Under the pieces are notes generated by a model. That model was given only the letters and a program-made list of their open reading frames with translations. It had not been told where the DNA came from and did not search any database. This document shows, in pieces, positions 23,313 through 32,675 of a DNA stretch of 64,000 nucleotides (the stretch's first letter is position 1; each line of letters starts with the position of its first letter). The DNA lies in NCBI GenBank assembly GCA_964631835.1, contig CAZWAD010000005.1, positions 62,001-126,000 of the forward strand, read 5' to 3'. A program made the position numbers and the translations under genes. Source of the stretch: Bog-950 sp964631835 (GTDB lineage: Bacteria; Bacteroidota; Bacteroidia; Chitinophagales; LD1).

Positions 23313-24289
23313 ATAGCCAGATGTTTCCGGAGCAGTTCCGAAATTGTTTTTGTTTCAATTAAAAAACCGTCATGACCATACCCCGATGAAATAATTTCCA
23401 GCACCGCACCGGGAATACTCTCCGCCAGGAACTGCTGCTCGCTGTTCGGGAAAAGAATATCGGTTGAAATGCCCACCACCAGCGTCTTCGCCTGTATCAT
23501 AGCCAGCGCACTGTGCATCGAACCTCTCCCTCTCCCCACATGATGCGAATCCATGGCTTTGCTCAGCGTATAATAGCTGTCGGCATTAAACCGCTTCTTT
23601 AATTTCAACCCCTGGTACTGCATATAACTTGCCGCGCGGAAGTTATCGAGTTTATCTTCTGTATCGGTTTGTGTGTTTTCGTAAATAGTATAGTTGCGGT
23701 ACGAAAGCATGGCAATAGCCCGTGCCGCTTCCAGCCCGTTTTCGCCTGCGGCAAGCGCCATTCGCTGCGCTTCATTAAAAGCTATTCCCCAGGCGGAGTG
23801 CCGCGCGTTGGTGGCAATCACAAAAAGGTTTTTGATAAACTGCGGCTGCATTATAGCCCATTCCATTGCCTGTTGCCCGCCTAACGAGCCCCCGCAAAGC
23901 AGATGTATTGATTTTATGCCCAGTTCACCGGCAAGAAGCTGATGCGCTTTTACCAAATCGCGGACAGTAATTAAAGGAAAGTCTTTTCCGTAAGGCATAC
24001 CGGTATGCGGGTTTACGCTTGCCGGACCGGTAGTACCGTAGCACGAACCCAGAAGGTTGGCGCAAACCACAAAGTATTTCCGGGTATCAAAAACCAATCC
24101 GTCACCCGCCATTCCTTTCCACCAGTCAGCAACATCGGCATTGGCAGTAAGCGCATGGCACACAAAAACCGCATTGTCTCCGGCTTTATTCAGGCTGCCG
24201 TATGTACAATACGAAATCTCCGGCCCGGGAAGCGATTTGCCGCACTCCAACTCAAAAACACCATCGAAAGTAAACTTACCCGAAAACAT
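23309..24289 (-). CDS. metX: Homoserine O-acetyltransferase
   Basis: About 326 residues from ATG 24289; an upstream ATG at 24334 is an alternative. Transfers acetyl from acetyl-CoA to homoserine in Met synthesis. Motifs: FELECGKSLPGPEISYCTYGSLN, NAVFVCHALTANADVADWW, LLGSCYGTTGP, LLCGGSLGGQQAMEWA (Ser nucleophile), and ISTDILFP (Asp) with SGYGHDGFL (His) near the end. This is the alpha/beta-hydrolase homoserine acyltransferase; I cannot tell acetyl from succinyl specificity by reading, but acetyl is usual in Bacteroidota. It is first in the metX-hom operon and divergent from a DUF2167 gene. Confidence 0.93.
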   Translation of the reverse strand: MFSGKFTFDGVFELECGKSLPGPEISYCTYGSLNKAGDNAVFVCHALTANADVADWWKGMAGDGLVFDTRKYFVVCANLLGSCYGTTGPASVNPHTGMPYGKDFPLITVRDLVKAHQLLAGELGIKSIHLLCGGSLGGQQAMEWAIMQPQFIKNLFVIATNARHSAWGIAFNEAQRMALAAGENGLEAARAIAMLSYRNYTIYENTQTDTEDKLDNFRAASYMQYQGLKLKKRFNADSYYTLSKAMDSHHVGRGRGSMHSALAMIQAKTLVVGISTDILFPNSEQQFLAESIPGAVLEIISSGYGHDGFLIETKTISELLRKHLAI

Positions 24290-24421
24290 TTTCTTTTTGA
24301 AAACAGGGAGGGCGAAAGTAATTTTTTCCCGCATTTGAGGTATAGGCGATGGCGTATTGCCCCGCCCCGGAAAGCAGGGCAGGAAAAAAAATACGGGAGA
24401 TGAATTAGATTTTTTCAATAA

Positions 24422-24429
24422 CAAATATA
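24422..24429 (-). promoter_or_regulatory. Predicted -7 box upstream of metX
   Basis: On the minus strand this reads TATATTTG, a perfect TAnnTTTG, about 133 bp upstream of the metX start chosen here. The -33 element is weak. The leader between it and the gene has GC-rich stretches but no S-adenosylmethionine riboswitch that I recognise. Confidence 0.45.
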
Positions 24430-24451
24430 TTTTTACGGCAAATCACTAACC

Positions 24452-25348
24452 ATGAAAAAAATAAGTTTTCTGTTTCTGTTTGCCGCTTTCTTATCGCTTC
24501 GTTCTTTTGCCGAAGCAACCGATACCTCTGAAGCATCTTCAGATACATCCTCGCTGAAACTTCAGTTTCTAAGCTACGATACCACCGGGAGTATAAATCT
24601 CGGAACAGGGCTCGCAACCTTGAATATTCCCGCAGGCTTCAAATACCTGAACTCAGAGCAAAGCGGATATGTGTTGCACGATTTGTGGGGCAACCCGCCA
24701 TCAGAAACTCTCGGAATGATTTTCCCTGACGATGCCGGTGAACTCATACCCGCCACCTGGGCTATAAAGATTTCATACGAAGAAGAAGGGCATGTAAAAG
24801 ATGATGATGCAAAGGATATTGATTACGAAGAACTGCTCACTCAAATGCAGAAAGAAATAGAGGAAGCAAACCCGCAGCGCAAGGAAGCCGGGTATCAGGG
24901 TCTGTCGCTCCTCGGCTGGGCTTCGCCACCTTACTACGATAATCAGGAAAAGAAGCTGCACTGGGCAAAGCGTATTCTCTTCGAAGGCGACTCTTCAGAA
25001 ACGCTCAACTATAACATCCGCATCCTGGGCCGTAAAGGTGTACTGGTTTTAAATGCCATTGGCGAAATGGAGCAGTTGAATGAAATTAAATCCCGAATCA
25101 ACCCCATTCTGGCAAATGTCAATTTCAACGAAGGCAACCGCTATGCCGATTTTGACGAAAGCACCGACAAGGTAGCCGCTTACGGTATTGGCGGGCTGAT
25201 AGCCGGTGGAGTGCTTCTTAAAACAGGGCTGCTTGGCAAAATAGGGATTTTGTTACTTAAATTCATTAAACCGGTACTGGTTGGATTGGCGGTTTTAGGT
25301 GGGGCAATCTGGAAGTTTTTCAGCGGTAAAAAAGACCAGCAGGCCTAA
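24452..25348 (+). CDS. DUF2167 membrane-anchored protein
   Basis: 298 residues. Signal peptide 1-20 (FLSLRSFAEA), then LGTGLATLNIPAGFKYL and GNPPSETLGMIFP, characteristic of the DUF2167 family of predicted membrane-anchored proteins. The middle domain includes WAIKISYEEEGHVKDDDAKDIDYEELLTQM and GWASPPYYDNQEKKLHWAKRI. A transmembrane C-terminus runs about 243-289 (YGIGGLIAGGVLLKTGLLGKIGILLL, then VGLAVLGGAIWKFFSG). Function unknown. It is divergent from metX. Confidence 0.85.
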   Translation: MKKISFLFLFAAFLSLRSFAEATDTSEASSDTSSLKLQFLSYDTTGSINLGTGLATLNIPAGFKYLNSEQSGYVLHDLWGNPPSETLGMIFPDDAGELIPATWAIKISYEEEGHVKDDDAKDIDYEELLTQMQKEIEEANPQRKEAGYQGLSLLGWASPPYYDNQEKKLHWAKRILFEGDSSETLNYNIRILGRKGVLVLNAIGEMEQLNEIKSRINPILANVNFNEGNRYADFDESTDKVAAYGIGGLIAGGVLLKTGLLGKIGILLLKFIKPVLVGLAVLGGAIWKFFSGKKDQQA

Positions 25349-25701
25349 TCCGGTAAACCGGCTTTTACTTTGTTTCTTTTCGGGAAATGAATGGTGTAAT
25401 ATGCGGTAACAACTACTAAGCCGGCAACAAAAAACACCAGCGCATAGTTCCTCAGGCCATCATCGTAAAAAAATTCTCCTGTCATCCATATTCCGTTGGC
25501 GCATATCCACAGGCAAACAGCAATGTTGTGAAACAAATCCTGCAGGTTTTTCCGCGAACGGTACGCAATGTGAACCGCCACCAGGAAAGTGGGAACTATC
25601 ATAATCATCCCTCCCGTGCGCCAGAGGGTAATCCAGCAGGTGTCCTTCAGCAGCCATAAGGTAATGTGCAGATTTTCGTATTCGCGGATATTCTTAAACA
25701 T
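25345..25701 (-). CDS. Small membrane protein, uncharacterised
   Basis: 118 residues from ATG 25701 (MFKNIREYENLHITLWLLKDTCWITLW). Four predicted transmembrane segments are spaced through the protein (about 12-30, 33-52, 62-83, 91-108). The pattern with an early EYENLH and GEFFYDD in the third loop is typical of a small Bacteroidota membrane family whose role I do not know. It converges with the DUF2167 gene, overlapping by 4 bp, and its start is 69 bp from the divergent UbiA-like gene. Confidence 0.7.
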   Translation of the reverse strand: MFKNIREYENLHITLWLLKDTCWITLWRTGGMIMIVPTFLVAVHIAYRSRKNLQDLFHNIAVCLWICANGIWMTGEFFYDDGLRNYALVFFVAGLVVVTAYYTIHFPKRNKVKAGLPD

Positions 25702-25770
25702 GGGAATTGTTTTTCGGAGTGAAAATAGCTTCGTTGCTTTACCTTTTGAAATCGGAGTTAACTTGCGGGC

Positions 25771-26634
25771 GTGAATGTGTTGCGAAAGTTGGTCTCTTTC
25801 CTGCTCTACTCTAATATTTTCATAGGTGTATGTGCCGTGGCTCTTGCTTTTACAAACCAGTTGACCATCGAAAACCGGTTTTATTTTGACAAGGGCATTT
25901 GGTTTGTTTTTTTCTCTACGGTGTTTACTTACTCCTTCCTCAAACTGAGTAACCCCGAAGGTACAAGGATTAACAATGCTCATCGCAGTTGGGCAAAGAA
26001 CAACCCGCAGTTAACGCGTAATATTCTGCTTATCTCCCTCATCGGTACGGTTTGCTTTCTTGTTATGCTTCAGCGGCAGGCAATGGTTATAGTTTTATTG
26101 CTTTCGGTGGTTACTGCTTTTTATGGATTCATTTCCCTGCCTTTTTTCCGACCGCAAAAAAAACTCCGCGATTTCGGATTGCTTAAAACTTTTTTTGTAG
26201 CCCTGGTTTGGTCGGTAACCACAGTGCTTGTTCCGCTTTCCGGTAATTCCCCCGGTGCAGATATGCTTCTGTTTCTCCTGGCGCGCAGGTTTTTGTTTGT
26301 TCTTGCTTTAACTATGGTTTTTGAAATAAAAGATTTAAAGGGCGACAGTCAGCACCGGTTGCGGACATTACCGGCAGCATTTGGGGTTTCAAATACAAAA
26401 CTCCTGGCGCAGGGAATATTGCTTGCTTTAATCCTTATTAATTGTATTCAGTATTACTATTTTGACCTTTCTTTGTTAAAGATGGCGGCAGTAAACCTCT
26501 CTTTATTAGTTTCAGTTATCTGCATACAACCTGTGAATGAAGAAACCGGAGAAAACTGGTATTATTTCATTCTTGACGGAATGATGCTTTTGCAGTTTCT
26601 CCTGGTTTGGTTTGCGGTATTTTATTTTGAATAA
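25771..26634 (+). CDS. UbiA-like prenyltransferase family membrane protein
   Basis: 287 residues, GTG start. About eight hydrophobic segments. The second Asp-rich motif is seen as EIKDLKGDSQHRLRTLPAAFG (D-x3-D, R-T-L-P-x-x-xG, like UbiA/MenA homologues). The first N/DxxxD motif is poorly kept (NNAHRSWAKNN), so catalytic activity is uncertain. A prenyl or similar transfer in quinone or lipid synthesis would be the family expectation. It converges with the acyltransferase gene with a 13-bp overlap. Confidence 0.65.
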   Translation: MNVLRKLVSFLLYSNIFIGVCAVALAFTNQLTIENRFYFDKGIWFVFFSTVFTYSFLKLSNPEGTRINNAHRSWAKNNPQLTRNILLISLIGTVCFLVMLQRQAMVIVLLLSVVTAFYGFISLPFFRPQKKLRDFGLLKTFFVALVWSVTTVLVPLSGNSPGADMLLFLLARRFLFVLALTMVFEIKDLKGDSQHRLRTLPAAFGVSNTKLLAQGILLALILINCIQYYYFDLSLLKMAAVNLSLLVSVICIQPVNEETGENWYYFILDGMMLLQFLLVWFAVFYFE

Positions 26635-27740
26635 AATCTCCTGCGCCAGCGCAGGAAAGGTTTTTCAAAAATTTCAAAACTCAACGAGCTAATCATGAAT
26701 GTAGCTATGAAAATAGCAGATGGAATAATTATAAATGTTTGAAGCGCTGTAGGGCTCCTGTTATACGAGGACAGAAAATAAGTTGCCGCGGTAATAACTA
26801 CCCCGTGATAGCAGTAAAGTCCGTACGAAATTTTGCCACCGTAATTTATCAGGCGGAATCTTCCCGCTTTATAGAATGAGTTGTCAGAAAAACATTGCTC
26901 AAAAATCACAAAAGCAAAAAGAATGGAGAACAGCAGGCGCTCGGTAACTACCGTCAACGGTACGGAGAATATCTGCCGGTAAAAAATAATGAAGAGAAGA
27001 AGAATAATGTAAACAGCGCATATCCATGTTCTATTAAGAGCAATAAGTTTCGTAAACAATCCCTTTCGGTGAAAGGAAATGTAGGCAGTAAGTGCGCCTG
27101 TGGCAAAATTTCCAACAGCGCTGAGTGTATGAAAATATAAGGAGAGGTTTTTATCAAGGTTCATAATCCGGAACAGGAGAGAGGCCCCCAATAGAAAAAT
27201 ACAAATTACGGGGTAGTATTTTCTAAGCAGTTTCATCACAAAAGCCCAGGCCAAATAAAACTGCTCTTCGATAGCAATAGACCAAAGAAAAACAAGGAAG
27301 AAGAGAAAAGATTGTCCATGCTCAGTGATGTAAAAGTTAATCGTAAACGATATAAACCACCAGATATTCGGGTTAGGATGAGAACTAACCTGTTTCAAAA
27401 CTTCCTGTTGAAGTAGAATGACAGAATACCCTGAAAGAACAATCAGAAAATAAAGCGGCCAGATGCGCAGACTCCTGCGAATCAGAAAATTTCCGGCACT
27501 AAACTTTTGGCTTAAAGAATATTCTTCTTCTATAATCCAGGTAATCAGAAAACTGGAAAGCACAAAAAAGAAATCAACACCTATCCTGCCCAGAAATTTA
27601 AGTTCTGCAAACCAGTTTGTAAGAAAGGGGTCTCCGGGATAGTATTTTATCAGAACGGCATGTGGCAGAAACACCAGTAAAAACGCAATGAATCGCAAAG
27701 CATCGAGATTTTCAAAGTACTTTTTCTGTTGTGTGTACAC
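26622..27740 (-). CDS. Acyltransferase 3 family protein (OafA/YrhL-like)
   Basis: About 372 residues from GTG 27740 (VYTQQKKYFENLDALRFIAF); the frame extends upstream but that would overlap bioB. Ten or so transmembrane helices. Family motifs: ENLDALRFIAFLLVFLPHAV with the conserved His, GVDFFFVLSSFLITWI, LIRRSLRIWPLYFLIV and WSIAIEEQFYLAWAF. Such enzymes O-acylate sugars of lipopolysaccharide, exopolysaccharide or similar. Transcribed divergently from bioB. Confidence 0.9.
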   Translation of the reverse strand: MYTQQKKYFENLDALRFIAFLLVFLPHAVLIKYYPGDPFLTNWFAELKFLGRIGVDFFFVLSSFLITWIIEEEYSLSQKFSAGNFLIRRSLRIWPLYFLIVLSGYSVILLQQEVLKQVSSHPNPNIWWFISFTINFYITEHGQSFLFFLVFLWSIAIEEQFYLAWAFVMKLLRKYYPVICIFLLGASLLFRIMNLDKNLSLYFHTLSAVGNFATGALTAYISFHRKGLFTKLIALNRTWICAVYIILLLFIIFYRQIFSVPLTVVTERLLFSILFAFVIFEQCFSDNSFYKAGRFRLINYGGKISYGLYCYHGVVITAATYFLSSYNRSPTALQTFIIIPSAIFIATFMISSLSFEIFEKPFLRWRRRFYSK

Positions 27741-27782
27741 GAACCGAAGATGCGGATTTAGTTCGGAAACAAGGCAATCTGC

Positions 27783-27817
27783 TTTGCTTCTATCTTTCAG
27801 GTTGTCAACTATATTTG
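27783..27817 (+). promoter_or_regulatory. bioB promoter
   Basis: TTTG (27783-27786) and TATATTTG (27810-27817) with a 23-bp spacer, within the known Bacteroidota range. Transcription would start near 27824, leaving a leader of about 12 bases before the bioB ATG. Confidence 0.55.
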
Positions 27818-27835
27818 CTGATATTAAGAAGTAAT

Positions 27836-28822
27836 ATGAATTCAGAAATAAGAAATGACTGGTCGCTGGATGAAATCCGTGAAATATATTTTTCACCGGT
27901 TCTTGAATTGATTTACCGGGCAGCCTCAGTACATAAAAAATACCAGGCAGCTTCAGAAGTGCAGGTCTGCACCTTGCTCTCGGTTAAAACCGGTGGTTGC
28001 CCCGAAGATTGCTCTTACTGTCCGCAGGCTGCGCGATATCAAACAAATGTGGAGGCCGGGAAACTGCTTACTTATGAAGATGTAATTTCAAGGGCGCTCG
28101 ATGCTAAAACCGGAGGTTCTACACGCTTTTGCATGGGGGCGGCATGGCGTAACGTGCGCGATAATTCCGATTTCGATAAAGTGCTTGATATGGTTAAAGG
28201 AGTGAATGCACTCGGCCTTGAGGTTTGTTGCACACTCGGTATGCTTACAGAACAACAGGCAGTGAAATTAAAAGAAGCGGGATTGTATGCCTACAATCAC
28301 AACCTGGATACCTCTGAAGATTACTACGGAGATGTTATTTCTACCCGAACGTATGATGACCGGTTGAATACATTGGCTCATGTGGAGAATGCAGGATTGA
28401 GTGTTTGCTGCGGTGGAATAATTGGTCTGGGTGAAAGTGATGACGACAGAATAAAACTGCTACACACACTTGCAACGAGGAAGAAACACCCTGAAAGCGT
28501 ACCGGTTAATGCACTGGTCGCTGTAAAGGGAACTCCCCTTGAAGGAAAGGAGCGTGTGAAAATATGGGATATGGTGCGCATGATTGCTGCAGCAAGAATA
28601 CTTATGCCCGAAGCTATGGTTCGCTTAAGTGCAGGAAGAAATGAAATGAGTTACGAGCAACAGGCATTATGTTTTTTAGCTGGAGCTAATTCCATATTTA
28701 CCGGTGAAAAGTTGCTTACTACTCCCAATCCTGACTTCGATGCCGACAAGGAAATGTTTGAGTTGCTCGGGTTGAAAGCACGGGAATCTTTTAAAGCCGA
28801 GGCGGAAAAACAGATTGCATAA
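27836..28822 (+). CDS. bioB: Biotin synthase
   Basis: 328 residues from ATG 27836 (MNSEIRNDWSLDEI). The radical SAM cluster motif C-x3-C-x2-C is at 55-62 (GGCPEDCSYC), with YCPQAARY after it. Also present are GSTRFCMGAAWR, GLEVCCTLGM and YNHNLDTSEDYY. It inserts sulfur into dethiobiotin using a [2Fe-2S] cluster. It is first in a bioB-bioF-bioD-bioA operon and depends on Fe-S assembly such as the suf operon seen near 40 kb. Confidence 0.97.
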   Translation: MNSEIRNDWSLDEIREIYFSPVLELIYRAASVHKKYQAASEVQVCTLLSVKTGGCPEDCSYCPQAARYQTNVEAGKLLTYEDVISRALDAKTGGSTRFCMGAAWRNVRDNSDFDKVLDMVKGVNALGLEVCCTLGMLTEQQAVKLKEAGLYAYNHNLDTSEDYYGDVISTRTYDDRLNTLAHVENAGLSVCCGGIIGLGESDDDRIKLLHTLATRKKHPESVPVNALVAVKGTPLEGKERVKIWDMVRMIAAARILMPEAMVRLSAGRNEMSYEQQALCFLAGANSIFTGEKLLTTPNPDFDADKEMFELLGLKARESFKAEAEKQIA

Positions 28823-28854
28823 TTTTTTTGGTTTGTGTTTTTTCGCGCCAAATC

Positions 28855-29976
28855 ATGAACACTTCCATCAGTAATTACATCCTTTCCAAACTTCAGCAGC
28901 GAAGAGACGAAAACAACTTCCGTTCACTTTCAGTCAAAAACGGGCTCATTGATTTTTACTCGAACGATTATCTCGGTTTTGCACGTGATGAAGACCTAAA
29001 GCGGAACATTCAGCAGGAAATACAAAGCAATAAGAAATTTCTTCTCGGCAGCACCGGTTCACGCCTGCTCTCGGGAAACAGCGAATATGCTGAAACACTC
29101 GAAAAAAAGGTTTCATTTTTTCACCGGTCAGAAGCGGCTTTGATTTTTAACTCCGGCTTTAATGCTAATTACGGATTACTTTCAACACTGCCATATTCGG
29201 GAGATACGATTATTTATGACGAATCCGTTCACGCCTCTATTCACGATGGCATTAGAAACAGTAAGGCGAGTTCAGTTTCTTTTGCACATAACAGCATGGA
29301 GGATTTGCGGGAAAAATTAAAATCTGCTGATGGTTTAAAGTATGTGGTTGTTGAATCAGTCTATTCAGTAAATGGCGATTTTGCCCCATTGGTTGAAATC
29401 ACCGGATTATGTCACCAGTTCAATGCCGGTATAATTGTTGATGAAGCCCATGCAACGGGAATTTACGGAGGCAAAGGCGAGGGCCGTGTGGTTGAACTGA
29501 GTTTAGAAAACCAAGTACTTGCAAGGGTTCATACTTTCGGTAAAGCGTTGGGTATTCACGGAGCTGTGGTCCTTTGTTCAAACGAGTTGAAAGAATTTCT
29601 GATAAACTATTGCCGGACCTTTATTTTTTCAACGGCATTGCCATATTATTCTTTGGCGGCAATAAACTGCGCTTATGATTTTTTGATTAAAGCTGATGAA
29701 AAAAGAGCAGCTCTTTTTTCGCTGGTAAAAACTTTTACGAAAGAGTACAGTACCGCCCGAAATATTGCCACTTCTCCCATTCAAGGTGTTTCAGTGGCCG
29801 GAAATAAAAAGGCCAAAGATGCTGCTTCCGAGATTCAGAAGCAGGGCTTTGATGTAAGAGCTATACTTTACCCCACGGTGCCGAAAGGGAAAGAGTGTAT
29901 CAGAATTTGCCTGCATAGCTATAATTCTGAGGAGGAAGTAATTAAACTTGCCCGGTTAATCAATACGATTGCATGA
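28855..29976 (+). CDS. bioF: 8-amino-7-oxononanoate synthase
   Basis: 373 residues from ATG 28855; the upstream ATG at 28828 gives nine extra residues with no support. A fold-type I PLP enzyme that condenses pimeloyl-ACP/CoA with L-alanine. Motifs: IDFYSNDYLGFA, LLGSTGSRLLSGNSEY, DEAHATGIYG and the PLP-lysine context HTFGKALGIHGA. It is a paralogue of the serine palmitoyltransferase at 53-54 kb, but its place in the bio operon fixes the role. Stop and bioD start overlap by 4 bp. Confidence 0.95.
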   Translation: MNTSISNYILSKLQQRRDENNFRSLSVKNGLIDFYSNDYLGFARDEDLKRNIQQEIQSNKKFLLGSTGSRLLSGNSEYAETLEKKVSFFHRSEAALIFNSGFNANYGLLSTLPYSGDTIIYDESVHASIHDGIRNSKASSVSFAHNSMEDLREKLKSADGLKYVVVESVYSVNGDFAPLVEITGLCHQFNAGIIVDEAHATGIYGGKGEGRVVELSLENQVLARVHTFGKALGIHGAVVLCSNELKEFLINYCRTFIFSTALPYYSLAAINCAYDFLIKADEKRAALFSLVKTFTKEYSTARNIATSPIQGVSVAGNKKAKDAASEIQKQGFDVRAILYPTVPKGKECIRICLHSYNSEEEVIKLARLINTIA

Positions 29977-30617
29977 GAGAACTGCCTAAACGGATTTTTA
30001 TAGCAGGCACGGGAACAGGAATAGGCAAAACCGTAGTGGCTGCCGTTCTTTCAGAAGCACTGCATGCCGATTACTGGAAACCGGTTCAATGCGGGGAGCT
30101 GAATAATACCGATACCCAGATTGTTCAATCTCTCATCTCAAATTTTGTAAGCAAATGTTATCCCGAAGCCTATAAATTTAATACACCTTCTTCACCTCAT
30201 TATGCAGCGGAAACTGAACATATCTCTATCAATCCCGAACGATTAGAGATTCCTGATTCCGAAATCCGTGTTTTAATTGAAGGACCGGGAGGGCTGATGG
30301 TTCCTTTAAGCAAGGATTATCTGGTGATTGATTTGATAAAACACCTGGAAGCTTCGGTAATTCTTGTTTCTAAAAACTATCTCGGCAGCATCAATCATAC
30401 TTTGCTTAGTATTGAAGCCCTTAGAGAGCGAGATATAGATGTGCTCGGACTGGTTTTTAACGGACAGAATCTTTTCGATAATGAGGAAATTATTCATCAC
30501 TTTACCGACATTCCTGTACTGGGGAAAATTGAAACCGCAAAATCAGTTGATAAGGAATTTGTTAGGCAGCAGGCGGATAAGATGCGCGTAACTCTTTCGC
30601 AACACTTTGAACTGTGA
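29973..30617 (+). CDS. bioD: Dethiobiotin synthetase
   Basis: 214 residues. Closes the ureido ring of dethiobiotin using ATP and CO2. The P-loop GTGTGIGKT lies at 12-20; also YWKPVQCGE and LIEGPGGLMVPL. It starts inside the end of bioF (ATGA) and ends inside the start of bioA (GTGA), so translation is likely coupled on both sides. Confidence 0.95.
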   Translation: MRELPKRIFIAGTGTGIGKTVVAAVLSEALHADYWKPVQCGELNNTDTQIVQSLISNFVSKCYPEAYKFNTPSSPHYAAETEHISINPERLEIPDSEIRVLIEGPGGLMVPLSKDYLVIDLIKHLEASVILVSKNYLGSINHTLLSIEALRERDIDVLGLVFNGQNLFDNEEIIHHFTDIPVLGKIETAKSVDKEFVRQQADKMRVTLSQHFEL

Positions 30618-31885
30618 GCGAAAAACTTCCCCAATACTCTCTTTGGCATCCGTATACCCAAATGAAGGATGCTGAAATAATAGCGATTTCAAGGGGGGAA
30701 GGAGCTTATCTATATGATGATAACGGAGAGAAATACATAGATGCTGTCTCAAGCTGGTGGACAAACATTCATGGACATGCACACCCGTATATTGCCAATG
30801 CAATAGCTGCACAAGCTAGGAAACTGGAGCATGTGATTTTTGCAGGCTTCACACATGAACCGGCTTTGAAACTTGCAGAAAAACTGTTGCAAAGGATTCC
30901 TTTTCATTCAAAGGTATTTTATTCCGATGACGGTTCAACAGCCGTTGAAGCAGCGCTGAAAATGGCATTGCAATATTGGAGCAATAAAGGCATGGAAAAG
31001 AAGAAGGTGATAGCCTTTCGCGATGCTTATCATGGTGATACTTTCGGAAGTATGAGTGTAAGTGCCAGGGGAGTATTTACAAAGCCTTATCAGCGGTTGC
31101 TGTTTGACGTTGAATTTATTGATACTCCGAATTTTGAAAATAGAGAAGAAGTTGTTGAACAGCTTACTTCTTTAATTCTGAAAGATTCAAGTTGCCCGAT
31201 TGCAGCTTTCATTTTTGAACCTTTAGTACTTGGCTCTGCAGGCATGAAAATGTATCCTGAAGAAACGCTGGACTCGTTGATTTCCATTTGCAAGAACCAT
31301 AACGTTATCACTATTGCAGATGAAGTAATGACCGCCTTCGGCAGAACCGGTAAATTTCTTGCTACAGATTATTGTACAAATAAGCCGGATATTATCTGTC
31401 TGTCAAAAGGTATTACAGGTGGGTTTCTTCCTTTTGCGGCTACTACATGTACGGAAAAAATTTATGAAGCGTTTGTTTCGGATGATAAAACAAAAATGCT
31501 TTTCCACGGACATAGTTATACGGCAAACCCGCTTGGATGTGTTGCTGCTATTGCCAGCCTTGAGTTGTTTGAAAACGAGAGAACTTTTGAAAGTATAAAA
31601 CGGATAGAATCGCAGCATTACACATTTGCGGAGGGTTTAAAAGGACATGCAAAAGTCAAAGACATAAGGATTAAAGGCACCATTGCTGCAGTTGAGTTAA
31701 ATACCAGCCAGGAGAGTGGCTATTTAAATACAGTTCGTGATAAGGCTTACCGGTATTTTATTGAGCGCAAAATCATTCTTCGTCCTTTGGGAGATGTAAT
31801 TTACATTTTGCCTCCTTATTGTTCCAGCAATGAGGATTTGGAGTCTGTTTACCGGTGCATTTTTGATTTTCTTAAAGAAATTTAA
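30614..31885 (+). CDS. bioA: Adenosylmethionine-8-amino-7-oxononanoate aminotransferase
   Basis: 423 residues, GTG start overlapping the bioD stop. WHPYTQ (11-16) is the BioA-specific motif. Also YSDDGSTAVEAALKMAL (about 103-119), IADEVMTAFGRTG (234-246) and the PLP lysine in CLSKGITGG (Lys265). Converts 8-amino-7-oxononanoate to diaminopelargonate with SAM as amino donor. It is the last gene of the operon in this window; no bioC/bioH partner is adjacent. Confidence 0.95.
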   Translation: MSEKLPQYSLWHPYTQMKDAEIIAISRGEGAYLYDDNGEKYIDAVSSWWTNIHGHAHPYIANAIAAQARKLEHVIFAGFTHEPALKLAEKLLQRIPFHSKVFYSDDGSTAVEAALKMALQYWSNKGMEKKKVIAFRDAYHGDTFGSMSVSARGVFTKPYQRLLFDVEFIDTPNFENREEVVEQLTSLILKDSSCPIAAFIFEPLVLGSAGMKMYPEETLDSLISICKNHNVITIADEVMTAFGRTGKFLATDYCTNKPDIICLSKGITGGFLPFAATTCTEKIYEAFVSDDKTKMLFHGHSYTANPLGCVAAIASLELFENERTFESIKRIESQHYTFAEGLKGHAKVKDIRIKGTIAAVELNTSQESGYLNTVRDKAYRYFIERKIILRPLGDVIYILPPYCSSNEDLESVYRCIFDFLKEI

Positions 31886-31961
31886 AGGATGGCTGTCAAT
31901 AGCAAATTCTTTGCATTTCATCGTTCAACTCCTAACATACTTATATTCGGCCCGCGGTTTT

Positions 31962-32675
31962 ATGAAGTATATTCTAGCTTTTGTTTTCTTGTTTATAACA
32001 GGTCTTCTCTTTTCACAGGCAGACTGGGTAAAACTGAAAGCTGTGGTTATCGACAATTACACACGTAAAACATTGGCAGGCGTGAGTGTAATTAACCCTA
32101 AGTTGAGTGTTACCATGCCTACCGATACAAAAGGGTATTTTGAAACTACCGTTGTGAAGAGCGATACACTATTCCTGTTCTTTCCCGGCTATCACACTGT
32201 GAAATTTTCAGTCGCTGACTCAGTTTTTAAAAGTGAATACCAGTTAAAGTTATTGATGGAACCCCTTACAACGTCATTAAGCCAGCCGGTGGTGGTTAAG
32301 CCGCCCAAAACACTTGAAGAAATTGAAGAAGAGAGAAGAAACCTTGGCAAAACTCCGAAAGAGTTGGAACGTCCTGAAGTTTCATTCACAAGTCCTATAA
32401 GCGCGCTTTACGAAATGCTTAGCGGAAAAGCCCGGGAACGTGAAAAGCTCAAGCAGCAGATAAAAGATGACGAGCGAAGAAAAGTTTTTAAAGCACTGCT
32501 TGATTATTATAATGAGAATGGGCTCATTGACTTGCCCGAGAGGAACTATGATGACTTCATCAATTACTGCAACATGCCTCTTGAATTTCTGAAATACAAC
32601 ACCGATTACGAAATCACTAAAACCGTGATTGCCCTTTATAATAAGTACGGAAGGGAAACCGGAATCATAAAATAA
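31962..32675 (+). CDS. Secreted protein with carboxypeptidase-regulatory-like domain
   Basis: 237 residues from ATG 31962; the frame extends upstream over bioA. Signal peptide MKYILAFVFLFITGLLFSQ, then a 90-residue beta domain (VVIDNYTRKTLAGVSVINPKLSVTMPTDTKGYF and GYHTVKFSV) like CarboxypepD_reg domains. A charged Lys/Glu-rich helical part follows to the end (EEIEEERRNLGKTP, KEREKLKQQIKDDERRK). A known Bacteroidota type; role unknown, periplasmic or outer membrane. It ends 1 bp from the convergent aroQ. Confidence 0.7.
   Translation: MKYILAFVFLFITGLLFSQADWVKLKAVVIDNYTRKTLAGVSVINPKLSVTMPTDTKGYFETTVVKSDTLFLFFPGYHTVKFSVADSVFKSEYQLKLLMEPLTTSLSQPVVVKPPKTLEEIEEERRNLGKTPKELERPEVSFTSPISALYEMLSGKAREREKLKQQIKDDERRKVFKALLDYYNENGLIDLPERNYDDFINYCNMPLEFLKYNTDYEITKTVIALYNKYGRETGIIK

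Noticed and set aside
24290..24451. S-adenosylmethionine riboswitch upstream of metX
   Set aside because: Met genes often have one, but I could not recognise the conserved core or fold of a known SAM riboswitch class in this leader.
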